64,000 nt of DNA, taken from Bacteroidales bacterium (GTDB taxonomy: Bacteria > Bacteroidota > Bacteroidia > Bacteroidales > UBA10428). Shown here in pieces: positions 56,034 to 64,000 of this stretch. How positions within the stretch are numbered: the stretch's first letter is position 1; each line of letters opens with the position of its first letter. The DNA lies in assembly GCA_016931575.1 (NCBI GenBank), contig JAFGEO010000006.1, forward strand, positions 49,466 to 113,465, read 5' to 3'. The translations under genes and the position numbers were made by a program. The notes beneath the pieces are model-generated. The model saw only the letters and a program-made list of their open reading frames with translations. It did not search any database and was not told where the DNA came from.

Positions 56034-57005
56034 TTAGTACCGTTCCAACCAGCGATACCGGCGGATACTGTCCCCAAGTTTAAAGGCAATCATTATTTCA
56101 TGGGAACCGTAACTGTTATAGGACAGTTGGTTAAATCCATAGTCAAAGGAGTATCCTAGAAGGGCTCTGTTCCATTTGAGACCTGCAAAAAGGATAAGTT
56201 CTCCTGAGGTTCTGATAGAGGTGCCGATCCAGTATTCTTTTTTATAGACAAACCGGGCTGTCAGGTCCCCTGAAAAGTGTGCTTTTTCATTTCCTCGGAT
56301 GATCCAGGAAGGTTCAAAAGTCCAATCCCGGTTTTGCCGTAAGGGAGTCCGGTAGTAACCGTGAAAGGTATAATTTCGCACATAACGAAGTTGGGCATTG
56401 TCAAGTATGGCATCACCAAAATTAATCCGTGATTCAAGTAACTCATTAACAGAAAGTCCAATATGAAGATTCTGCGTAGAAAAGTTGAGTCCGAAACCGG
56501 CGTCCGGAATAAAACTACTTTCTCCTAACATACTTTCCAGCAGGGGATCTTCATCCCGGAAACTGATCAAATCCGGATCGATATTTAATTGAGTACCCAG
56601 AATTCTTAGCCCAAAGGATAACTGATAATTTTGAATGAAAAGGTGATAGGCATAGGTAAACTGAACTGAAGTTCGGTTAATGGCTCCATACTTGTCGCTA
56701 ACGAAAGCCGCTCCAATCCCGACCCTTCCTTTTGTGCTCTTACGGATTTTGCCTTCATTAACTGATAGAGGACTTTTCAGGATACGGGTAGAAATGCTGG
56801 CTGAATAAGTTTCAGGGGTATAACTAAGTCCAAGCCACTGTTTTCTCCCGGATATAGTGATGCTTGTCATTCCATCGATACCCGCCACAGCAGGATTGAT
56901 CAGGAATTCATTCAGGATATACTGACTGTAAACAGGTGCCTGTTGTCCATAACTGTATCCGAACAAAAGGAGTGATAATATGGCTGTGCAATATAATTTG
57001 CGCAT
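56034..57005 (-). CDS. PorP/SprF-family type IX secretion outer-membrane protein
   Basis: 323 residues with signal peptide (about 1-20). It has the family start APVYSQYILNEFLINPAVAGIDG and alternating beta strands through to the C-terminal aromatic end (DSIRRYRWLERY). PorP/SprF proteins form outer-membrane barrels that hold the type B cargo with which they are usually paired. It lies 94 bases after the giant adhesin on the same strand, the expected pair, so it is presumably the partner that anchors or helps secrete that protein. Confidence 0.93.
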   Translation of the reverse strand: MRKLYCTAILSLLLFGYSYGQQAPVYSQYILNEFLINPAVAGIDGMTSITISGRKQWLGLSYTPETYSASISTRILKSPLSVNEGKIRKSTKGRVGIGAAFVSDKYGAINRTSVQFTYAYHLFIQNYQLSFGLRILGTQLNIDPDLISFRDEDPLLESMLGESSFIPDAGFGLNFSTQNLHIGLSVNELLESRINFGDAILDNAQLRYVRNYTFHGYYRTPLRQNRDWTFEPSWIIRGNEKAHFSGDLTARFVYKKEYWIGTSIRTSGELILFAGLKWNRALLGYSFDYGFNQLSYNSYGSHEIMIAFKLGDSIRRYRWLERY

Positions 57006-57099
57006 ACAGGTTTGCTGGCTTCGCCTAAAGTGGCCCTCTAGTTAGTTATTTCAAATAATACGCAGATATTCAGTAAAAGTTGTAATGAAGCTTTATTCC

Positions 57100-57410
57100 T
57101 TAGTAAATGATAGTTACAATGCCTTGATAGACCTTATCACTGCTTGGTCCCAAATGGACAAAGTAGTAATAACTACCCATAGGCAGTTTAGTCCCGAACA
57201 TGTCGCTTCCATCCCATCCTTCTTCAATGGTATCGTAGCCTCTATCCGATACCCAGCGCTTCTGGCCGGCTCTGTCGTAAACCTCGATCAGCAATTCAGG
57301 GTAGATATCGGATATTTTGCGTTCCCGGTTTTCATCTGAAAGATTTAGGATGATCCAGCGCTCATTTACACCATCGTTATTGGGTGAGAATGCTGTCGGA
57401 ATATCCAGGC
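57100..57410 (-). other. Type B (CHU_C) sorting domain of the adhesin
   Basis: About 100 residues beginning near SCLDIPTAFSPNNDG and ending YQGIVTIIY. The stretch TAFSPNNDGVN and the GWDGS motif are the hallmark of gliding-motility-associated C-terminal domains recognised by type IX secretion together with PorP/SprF proteins. Confidence 0.85.
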
Positions 57411-60400
57411 ACGATTCACTGATGCTTTCCAGGTTAAAGCTGAATTCTAGGGTACAATTGTGATTATCAGTAACAATGACCGTGACATTTCCGGGGCCCA
57501 GGTCATAGGCAAATTCGTTATTATAAGCACCAATACTGCCCAGATCGGTCCAGGAATAGGTGTATCCGGGCGTACCGCCGGAAGCTTCAGCTAGTATTTC
57601 TCCGTCAAAAGAGAAATCACATTCCGGATGTCTTGTTTCGATCGCTTCAACGAGTATAGGATCAGGCTCTCCGACATGAACTGTTTCGGTAAGCTCACAA
57701 TTTTTACGATCAAGTATGATTAGTTCATGATCACCGGCTGATTGTCCTTCAACGATATCCCCCTCAATCAGGGCATTATTCCAAATATAGCTATATCCAC
57801 CATTTCCTCCGACAGCTCCCAGTTCAATAAGGGCATCGGAACTGTCAAAACAAAGAGCGTCCTGGACAAAGATATCGGACTGAATGTATTCCGGTTCCGG
57901 GACAAGCAGGGTGTCATAGGAGACACATTCATTGGAATCGATGATTTGTACCCAATGCAAGCCGGTTCCGATATTGGTATAGATGGCTGCGTCACTTGTG
58001 CCATCATCCCAGCTGAAGTCCAGAGGATCCGTTGCATGATCGGCATGGACGCTTAAGGAACCGTTCGTAAAGCCTTTACACTGTATGGAGTCATAAATAT
58101 AGACTTCAATTTCCATAGGAGATTCCTCTCTGATGATGACGGAATCGAAAGCGGAACAGTTGTTCCAGTCGGTTAAGGTAACATAGTAAGTATCAGGTAA
58201 CAGATCTTCCAGGCTCATGCCTGTGCTTCCGTTACTCCACTCCAGGATATAGGGTTGTTCAGCACCTTCAATGGGCACACCTCCGGAAGGTGCTGACTCA
58301 ATACTACCATAGTTTTGGCAGACTTTCGTGCTGGTTGAGAGCGTATCATATTCCAGGAGAGTAGGTTGCTCAAGCAGAATGGTATCGTAAACAACGCAGG
58401 AAGAATCATCTGTAACACTTAAATAATACCAGCCTGCATCAAGATTTTCGATTCTGCCGGTACTGCCAAGGTCATTGTTTTCTTCATCGTTCCATGCATA
58501 GTAATGGTTGCCGAGACCTCCTTCTGTTGTAACCTCAATCCACCCGTCATTTCCTTCAAAACATCTGATTTCATAGCCATGGTAGTCTGCAATCAGAGGG
58601 GAAATGCTAATCTCATCGCCCTGGATAAGCTCAAGGCTGTCATAGACAAAGCAGGAGACTTCATCGGTTGCTGTATAGGTAACCCAGCCGGCGGGAAGGT
58701 TCTGAAGTATTGGACCGCTAGTTCCCAGATCGGGCCAGTCTATGGAAATATTCCCGGTTCCGCCCTGGCCGGAAACTTCCAGCATGCCGGTTGAATCTCC
58801 AAAGCAATTCACCTGGGTGGCTGAAATGATGCTGAGTTTCAGCGTATCGGGAGAGGTAAGTTGAACACCCAGATCCCCCAAACAGCCATATTGATCGTTT
58901 ACAATTACTTCATAATTGCCATGGTTTGCATCTGAAAGAAGTTCATCCGTCTCACCAGGAATAATTTCACCTTCTCTTATCCAGGTATAACTGTACAGAC
59001 CATGGCCTCCGGTGACTTCATCAACCTGGATCCATCCGTCCTCGGAATAGAAGCACGCGAGATTGAATCCGTTTTGAGCTCTGCTGACTGAGGTATCGGC
59101 AATACTGATCTCATCCGGTTCAATCAATGTGGTCGAATCAACAGACACGCAGCCTTCCTCGATACCTGTTACCTGAATGTAGTAATTACCCGGGCTTAGG
59201 GAATCAAAGAAGTAGATTGCATAATCAGTTATCGGAGATGCTTCAACCAGGTTCCAGTCCTCATCAAACAATTCATAGGTGATATCTTTGTATATATTAC
59301 GCGCATTGACAATCAGTTGGCCGTCATCGTACCCGTTACAATGGATGGAGTATGCTCCGTAATATACCCGGGGACTGAATCGGGTTATCGGAATATTTCC
59401 TGAAAGAATCGTATCCGCCCCTGTGGTAACACAATTATTGAGGTCAGTTACGTTCCACCAATAGACTCCTGTAGATGTTCCAATTAAAGGATTGGGATAG
59501 GGAGGACTACCCTGATAAGTCCCTATATGATCTTCATCCCATTCAACTGTGTAGCCGTTTGTTGCAGATCCGTTGTAGGTTCCACCGTGTGGCACTACTT
59601 CAAGTGTTACAAGTTCATTTTCACAAACCAGATCATCCGAGGCCATCAGATCACTCCATAATGAATCGGGTTGATTAAGCGTAATGATGGTATCAGCATA
59701 ACAACCGCTGAAATCTAATACTTCAATATGATAAGATCCTGTTCTCAATCCTCCAATGGTATCTTCAAACACTTCACTTCCATCGAAGAAATAATCCAGA
59801 TCAAAGAAATCATACTGAGCATAGGCTGTAATACCACCCAGGGAATTCAGGTAAATGAAACCTGAAGAATCATTATAACACCTAATCTGAAGGGTATCAT
59901 ACACAAAGGTCCGGGCAGAATCCCTTAGAAGGATGCCTGGAGTGAGGTCATAGTAAAGTGTATCATTAATACCGATGCATTTTTCAAGGCCCGCTTCATC
60001 AATCGTGTATGGTGTAACGATAAGGGCGATTTGCTGGACATTGCCGGAATGGTTGATCAGGGTATCAATTATTTGATGTCCCTTTTCCAGGTCGAAGGTA
60101 GCTGTTGAGTATTGTATCTCCACTTGTGGATCTGCCAGGATGGTATACCTGAAGCGATCACCATAGTATCCTGAGCTTGGGCCGTTTATTTGAACGTGGG
60201 TAGCCAGTCCTGAGCAGAAAACTGTATCAGATGCTGATCTCGACAGGTTAACAAGGGGAGTCGGGTCAACCCAGACCTCAACAGTATCACTTTCGCCGAT
60301 ACAGCGAATAGCTCCCAGTGAGGTGACGGAATAGGATTCGATAAGGAAGAAAACGCGTTGAGCTGATAAACTAAGGTTATTTAAGGGATATTCAATCAGG

Positions 60401-63400
60401 CTGTCTGTTGTCAGGTCTTCGGTCCAGCCGGCTGGTAGCACATCGATGGAACCAGCATTTTCAGCCCATGCCCTCCACCGGAATTCAACGGGGTACATTG
60501 GGGCACTGGTTGAACTGAGACTAATGTTAGTTATAGTTTCATCGCAAATCAGCTGGAATTCAGGTTTCGCATCGATATTGGTAGTTGGTTCAACCCAGAC
60601 GATAACTGTATCGGCTTCGCCGGTACATTTAAGTTGGCCGGCACTATTCACGGTGTACGGTTGGATAAGGAAGAATACGCGCTGAACAGTATCTGTCAGG
60701 TTTTCCAGCTGATGATTGATTGTACTAGATACGTTTAATCCTTCCTGCCAGCTTCCCGGAAGTTCCTCAACTGCCCCCGGATTTTCAGACCAGGCAATCC
60801 ATCGGAACCGAACCGGATAAATCGGAAGCGATGGGGAAGAAATGCTGATCACAGCAAAGTCCTCATCACATATGATTTGTTCTTCCGGTCCTGCATCGAC
60901 CATCGGGGAAGGTTCTACCCACACTTCAACGGTATCGGTTCGTCCGGTACATTTTTCTATACCTGCACCGTCGATGGTATAGGACACGATCTCGAAGAAA
61001 ACGCGCTGCGCGGAGTTGCTCATATTATCAAGCGGGTACTGGATGGTGTCATCTACGCTTAGTCCGTCGATCCAGCCAACAGGAAGGACTTCGACAGAAC
61101 CGATATTTTCTGCCCAAGCCCTCCATCGGAACCTGACAGGGAAGGTAGGTATACTTGGAGAGGAAAGGAGTATCCGGGTCAGATCGCCGTCGCAAAGGGT
61201 ATCACTTTCAGGAGTTGCATCCACGGTTGTGAGTGGTTCAACCCATACCCTTACGGTATCACTTTGTCCGGAACATCTTTCAATGCCTGCTCCATTTACG
61301 GTATAGGAAACGATTTCAAAGTATACCAGTTGGGCAGCATCCGAGCTGTTGGTAAGCTTATGTTTGATCGTATCATTCACGGTCAGCCCATCCTGCCATC
61401 CGGGAGGTATATCCTCGATGGTACCGGCATTTTCAGCCCAGGCCCTCCAGCGGAACTCAACGGGGAAATGGGGGCTACTGGTTGTTGACAGGAATATCTC
61501 AGTAGCATCGGCGGAGCAAATGGTATCCAGTTCCGGCCATGCATCCATGTTAACAGCAGGCTCTACCCACACTTCGACGGTATCACTTAGTCCGGTACAT
61601 TTTTCAATACCGGCTGCGTTGACGGTATAGGAAACGACTTCGAAGAATACACGTTGAACATCATCACTGGTATTAATCAACTGGTACTCGATGAGGTCAT
61701 TCACGAGCAGGTCATCCTGCCAATTGACCGGCATATTTTGGACGGTACCGGCATTTTCAGCCCAAGCCTTCCAGCGGAACTCAACGGGGTACAGAGGAAG
61801 GCTGTTGGAGTTAAGGGATATGTTTGTAAGTTCACCACTGCAGAGGGTATCTGTTTCCGGTCTTGCATCCACCCAGGTAGTAGGTTCTACCCATACTTCA
61901 ACGGTATCACCCGAGCCGGCACATTTTTCAATACCTGTTCCGTCTGTAGTATAGGAAACGACTTCGAAGAATACGCGCTGGGCAGAGTTGCTGACATTGT
62001 CAAACAGGTACTTGATGGTATCATCTGCGCTGAGGCCGTAGATCCAATCAACGGGCAAGGTTTCGACGGAATCGGCATCTTCAGCCCAGGCCCTCCATCG
62101 GAACTCAACGGGGAACACAGGACTACTTGCCGAGCTGAGGGTGATAGAGATTTGCTCACCATCGCAGAGGGTATCGGACTCAGGTGTTGCATCCACCCAG
62201 GTTTTAGGTTCTACCCACACCCTTACCGTATCACTATCACCCGCGCAGCGTTCATTTCCTGCACCGTTCACGGTATAGGGAACGATCTCGAAGAAAACGA
62301 GCTGTGCAGTATCGGTTTTGTTGTCTAAAATATAGCCGATGGCGCTTGTTTCTGTCAGACCTTCGGTCCATCCTGTTGGCACACCAGCAATAACATTTGC
62401 TTTATCGGTCCATGCCCTCCAGCGGAATTCAAGGGGATAGATCGGGTTCGTAATGGTTGACAGGGTGATATTCGAGCTGGCACCATCACAAATCGTATCC
62501 ATTTCCGGTCCGGCATCGACCGTCGGGGAGGGTTCTACCCAGATGTATATTATCGTATCCGGAAGCATGCAAAGGCTATAAAATTTGGGGCTTAAGGTAT
62601 ATTCAAGCCTAACGGGTACTGTCGAAGTATTGACCAGGTTTTGGGTAAGGAGGAAGGTTGCAGTATCATTCTGGCCATCAGATTCGCCCAGAATATCCGG
62701 GTGAGGCACTACTGTCCAGGTATATTTTGTACTATCAATTGTACTGCTTACCAAGATACTGAAATCATTTCCACTGCAGATCGTATCTGTAGGCATAGAA
62801 AGTGTTACAGAAGGTATTGTTTCGTATTCCACAGTGACGGTAGCCGTCTGAGAGGCCTGGTTGCCATAGATATCTTCAACTGTCAGTACCACCTCATTTT
62901 CTCCGATATCGGAGCAATAAAAAACATACTTATCTAAGTACATTGTATCGATTGCACAATTATCCGTGCTTCCGGCATCGATTGAATCTGCAGATATGGT
63001 AACCTCTCCGGTTTGCTCATCCAGGTAGATCGTAATATCCTGAACAACAACTCCCGGATCTTCATCATCCGTTACAGTAATTGTAAAACTGCAATCAGCC
63101 GAGTTACCCTCATCATCTTCAACGTGGTAGGCTACAGTTGTAACCCCGATATTAAATTGCTCCCCTGAAACATCATTCAAACCTGTTAATGGAGAACTTT
63201 CGGTGGTGGCTCCTGTCATAGACCAGGTTTGTAATGCTATCAGGTTATTATCCCAGGTTACAGGAGTAAGATCTTCGACACTTGCAGAGCAGAACCTTGG
63301 ATCATTGCTTATACTTACATCAGCCGGACAGGTTATCAGTGGATTTTCATCATCCGTCACGATTACCTTGAACTGGCAGGTTGTTGAATTTCCATGGTCA

Positions 63401-64000
63401 TCTTCAATATAGTATTCCCCCCAGGTGGTGTCCAGGTTGAAGGTAGTTCCGGAAATATCATTGATTCCCGTTCCGGGGGAGGATCCGGTTGTTGCACCAG
63501 ACATGCTCCAGGTTTGCAGGATGACACTACCACAATTATCAGAAGTAACAGGAGCAAGACCGTTAATTACTGCGGTGTTTACACCGTCATCTGTCCCGGA
63601 GTATATTACCGGGCCGGGGCAGGTTATGTCTGGAGGTTGGTGATCCTCGATTGTAACCTTAAAACTGCAGCTATCTTTGTTACCACTGGCATCAGTAATA
63701 ATATACCATACAGTTGTTTCATCCTGATTGAATACTAGTCCGGAAGCATCATTCATTCCGGCTCCTATAGTGGCACCTTCAAGACGATAGGTGATGTTAG
63801 CGATACTACAATTATCTGATACATCGATTGGTTCAATATTATTCACTATTGCTTCGCAGAGATTCAGATCTGTATTCTGAATGATATTTGCCGGACAAAT
63901 AATAACAGGCAATTCGTTGTCCGCTACGGTGACGGTCATGCCATCGGTGGCTGTGTTTGATGCCCCGTCGGTTGCGGTATAGGTAATGGTAGTTGTCCCG
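57100..64000 (-). CDS. Giant multidomain adhesin with type B gliding-motility C-terminal domain (5' end missing)
   Basis: At least 2299 residues; the frame is open to the window edge, so the N terminus lies outside. Visible from N to C: about four HYR-like domains (ITCPADVSIS; VTDDE pairs; about 62.9-64 kb); a divergent PKD-like domain; seven near-identical 108-residue PKD-like domains with the motif FRWRAWAEN and a CxG...DTVxVWVEP linker (60265-62532); one divergent copy; about ten SprB-type repeats of 70-90 residues (patterns C.G..G.i.v...GG, YSYTW and Y.v.VtD..gC); and a type B sorting domain at the end (DIPTAFSPNNDGVNERW, GWDGSDMFG, GSYYYFVHLG). Cysteines occur in regular pairs, one per repeat. 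It is a surface adhesin or gliding-type protein exported by type IX secretion. Confidence 0.93.
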   Translation of the reverse strand, partial: GTTTITYTATDGASNTATDGMTVTVADNELPVIICPANIIQNTDLNLCEAIVNNIEPIDVSDNCSIANITYRLEGATIGAGMNDASGLVFNQDETTVWYIITDASGNKDSCSFKVTIEDHQPPDITCPGPVIYSGTDDGVNTAVINGLAPVTSDNCGSVILQTWSMSGATTGSSPGTGINDISGTTFNLDTTWGEYYIEDDHGNSTTCQFKVIVTDDENPLITCPADVSISNDPRFCSASVEDLTPVTWDNNLIALQTWSMTGATTESSPLTGLNDVSGEQFNIGVTTVAYHVEDDEGNSADCSFTITVTDDEDPGVVVQDITIYLDEQTGEVTISADSIDAGSTDNCAIDTMYLDKYVFYCSDIGENEVVLTVEDIYGNQASQTATVTVEYETIPSVTLSMPTDTICSGNDFSILVSSTIDSTKYTWTVVPHPDILGESDGQNDTATFLLTQNLVNTSTVPVRLEYTLSPKFYSLCMLPDTIIYIWVEPSPTVDAGPEMDTICDGASSNITLSTITNPIYPLEFRWRAWTDKANVIAGVPTGWTEGLTETSAIGYILDNKTDTAQLVFFEIVPYTVNGAGNERCAGDSDTVRVWVEPKTWVDATPESDTLCDGEQISITLSSASSPVFPVEFRWRAWAEDADSVETLPVDWIYGLSADDTIKYLFDNVSNSAQRVFFEVVSYTTDGTGIEKCAGSGDTVEVWVEPTTWVDARPETDTLCSGELTNISLNSNSLPLYPVEFRWKAWAENAGTVQNMPVNWQDDLLVNDLIEYQLINTSDDVQRVFFEVVSYTVNAAGIEKCTGLSDTVEVWVEPAVNMDAWPELDTICSADATEIFLSTTSSPHFPVEFRWRAWAENAGTIEDIPPGWQDGLTVNDTIKHKLTNSSDAAQLVYFEIVSYTVNGAGIERCSGQSDTVRVWVEPLTTVDATPESDTLCDGDLTRILLSSPSIPTFPVRFRWRAWAENIGSVEVLPVGWIDGLSVDDTIQYPLDNMSNSAQRVFFEIVSYTIDGAGIEKCTGRTDTVEVWVEPSPMVDAGPEEQIICDEDFAVISISSPSLPIYPVRFRWIAWSENPGAVEELPGSWQEGLNVSSTINHQLENLTDTVQRVFFLIQPYTVNSAGQLKCTGEADTVIVWVEPTTNIDAKPEFQLICDETITNISLSSTSAPMYPVEFRWRAWAENAGSIDVLPAGWTEDLTTDSLIEYPLNNLSLSAQRVFFLIESYSVTSLGAIRCIGESDTVEVWVDPTPLVNLSRSASDTVFCSGLATHVQINGPSSGYYGDRFRYTILADPQVEIQYSTATFDLEKGHQIIDTLINHSGNVQQIALIVTPYTIDEAGLEKCIGINDTLYYDLTPGILLRDSARTFVYDTLQIRCYNDSSGFIYLNSLGGITAYAQYDFFDLDYFFDGSEVFEDTIGGLRTGSYHIEVLDFSGCYADTIITLNQPDSLWSDLMASDDLVCENELVTLEVVPHGGTYNGSATNGYTVEWDEDHIGTYQGSPPYPNPLIGTSTGVYWWNVTDLNNCVTTGADTILSGNIPITRFSPRVYYGAYSIHCNGYDDGQLIVNARNIYKDITYELFDEDWNLVEASPITDYAIYFFDSLSPGNYYIQVTGIEEGCVSVDSTTLIEPDEISIADTSVSRAQNGFNLACFYSEDGWIQVDEVTGGHGLYSYTWIREGEIIPGETDELLSDANHGNYEVIVNDQYGCLGDLGVQLTSPDTLKLSIISATQVNCFGDSTGMLEVSGQGGTGNISIDWPDLGTSGPILQNLPAGWVTYTATDEVSCFVYDSLELIQGDEISISPLIADYHGYEIRCFEGNDGWIEVTTEGGLGNHYYAWNDEENNDLGSTGRIENLDAGWYYLSVTDDSSCVVYDTILLEQPTLLEYDTLSTSTKVCQNYGSIESAPSGGVPIEGAEQPYILEWSNGSTGMSLEDLLPDTYYVTLTDWNNCSAFDSVIIREESPMEIEVYIYDSIQCKGFTNGSLSVHADHATDPLDFSWDDGTSDAAIYTNIGTGLHWVQIIDSNECVSYDTLLVPEPEYIQSDIFVQDALCFDSSDALIELGAVGGNGGYSYIWNNALIEGDIVEGQSAGDHELIILDRKNCELTETVHVGEPDPILVEAIETRHPECDFSFDGEILAEASGGTPGYTYSWTDLGSIGAYNNEFAYDLGPGNVTVIVTDNHNCTLEFSFNLESISESCLDIPTAFSPNNDGVNERWIILNLSDENRERKISDIYPELLIEVYDRAGQKRWVSDRGYDTIEEGWDGSDMFGTKLPMGSYYYFVHLGPSSDKVYQGIVTIIY
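60265..62532 (-). repeat. Seven tandem 324-bp repeats inside the adhesin
   Basis: Exactly 7 x 324 = 2268 bases, each coding 108 residues from a proline after WVE to the next WVE, with no net insertion or deletion. The conserved alanine-tryptophan region recurs near 60459, 60783, 61107, 61431, 61755, 62079 and 62403, each 324 apart. Copies in the middle keep long identical stretches at DNA level, while the outer ones differ more. Divergent relatives flank both ends. Confidence 0.9.

Noticed and set aside
61654..62328. 224-codon plus-strand frame across the adhesin repeats
   Set aside because: Low-complexity antisense shadow that repeats with the 324-bp unit; the minus-strand frame is the real gene.
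60265..62532. Regular direct repeats that might suggest a CRISPR or satellite array
   Set aside because: Units are 324 bases, in one open reading frame, and encode PKD-like domains; there are no spacers.

Overview
This window looks like a chromosome segment from a Bacteroidota bacterium, probably a marine or sediment Bacteroidales/Marinilabiliales-type organism (the lineage is inference). The evidence is: (i) many promoters of the Bacteroidota form TTTG/TTG-N18..21-TAnnTTTG; (ii) type IX secretion signs, namely a type A sorting tail on a phosphoesterase, a type B gliding-motility C-terminal domain on a giant adhesin, and a PorP/SprF-family partner; (iii) a two-subunit methylmalonyl-CoA mutase; and (iv) the characteristic MDTLSYKT start of ribosomal protein L13. 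I see no phage, plasmid or CRISPR locus. The only accessory-looking stretch is about 31.1-33.0 kb.

Layout. 0-3 kb: a GH16-like pseudoenzyme with N-terminal helical repeats, a 48-residue ORF and an orphan ThiF/MoeB-like protein. 3-10.8 kb: a same-strand run of hybrid histidine kinase, peptidase E, AsmA-like protein, second histidine kinase and RNase P protein. 10.8-13.1 kb (minus): tRNA-Gln, 3-methyladenine glycosylase and an O-antigen ligase-type protein. 13.3-17.5 kb: translation block rplM-rpsI-rpsB-tsf-pyrH-frr with promoters and terminators. 17.5-25.3 kb: OmpA-type lipoprotein, dxs, exported TPR-caspase, YgjP-type metalloprotease, tsaB and efp, followed by a SpoIIE-type phosphatase. 26.6-31.1 kb (minus): cvpA-tyrS-wzz-wzy-like genes. 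31.1-33 kb: repeats, tRNA-Arg, a HigBA-type toxin-antitoxin pair whose toxin carries a nonsense codon, and an orphan ORF below a 17-bp palindrome. 33-40.7 kb (minus): fumarase, then mutA-GH2 glucuronidase-mutB. 40.8-46.1 kb: secreted phosphoesterase, dCMP deaminase and C-terminal processing protease. 46.3-53.1 kb: glyS followed by glycosyltransferases, a sulfotransferase, a methyltransferase and a flippase. 53.3-64 kb: a YfhO-type membrane protein, PorP/SprF and a giant adhesin that runs off the right edge.

How the parts fit together. Surface-polysaccharide functions (two Wzy/ligase-like proteins, Wzz, flippase, two glycosyltransferases, sulfotransferase, YfhO) are scattered among housekeeping genes rather than forming one locus. 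The adhesin and PorP/SprF pair, with the type A phosphoesterase, indicates an active type IX secretion system. The observations most worth a second look are the intact but exported TPR-caspase, the glucuronidase translationally coupled inside the methylmalonyl-CoA mutase operon, the GH16 fold that lost both catalytic glutamates, the disrupted higB, the repeat family that flanks both tRNA genes, and seven length-perfect 324-bp repeats in the adhesin.
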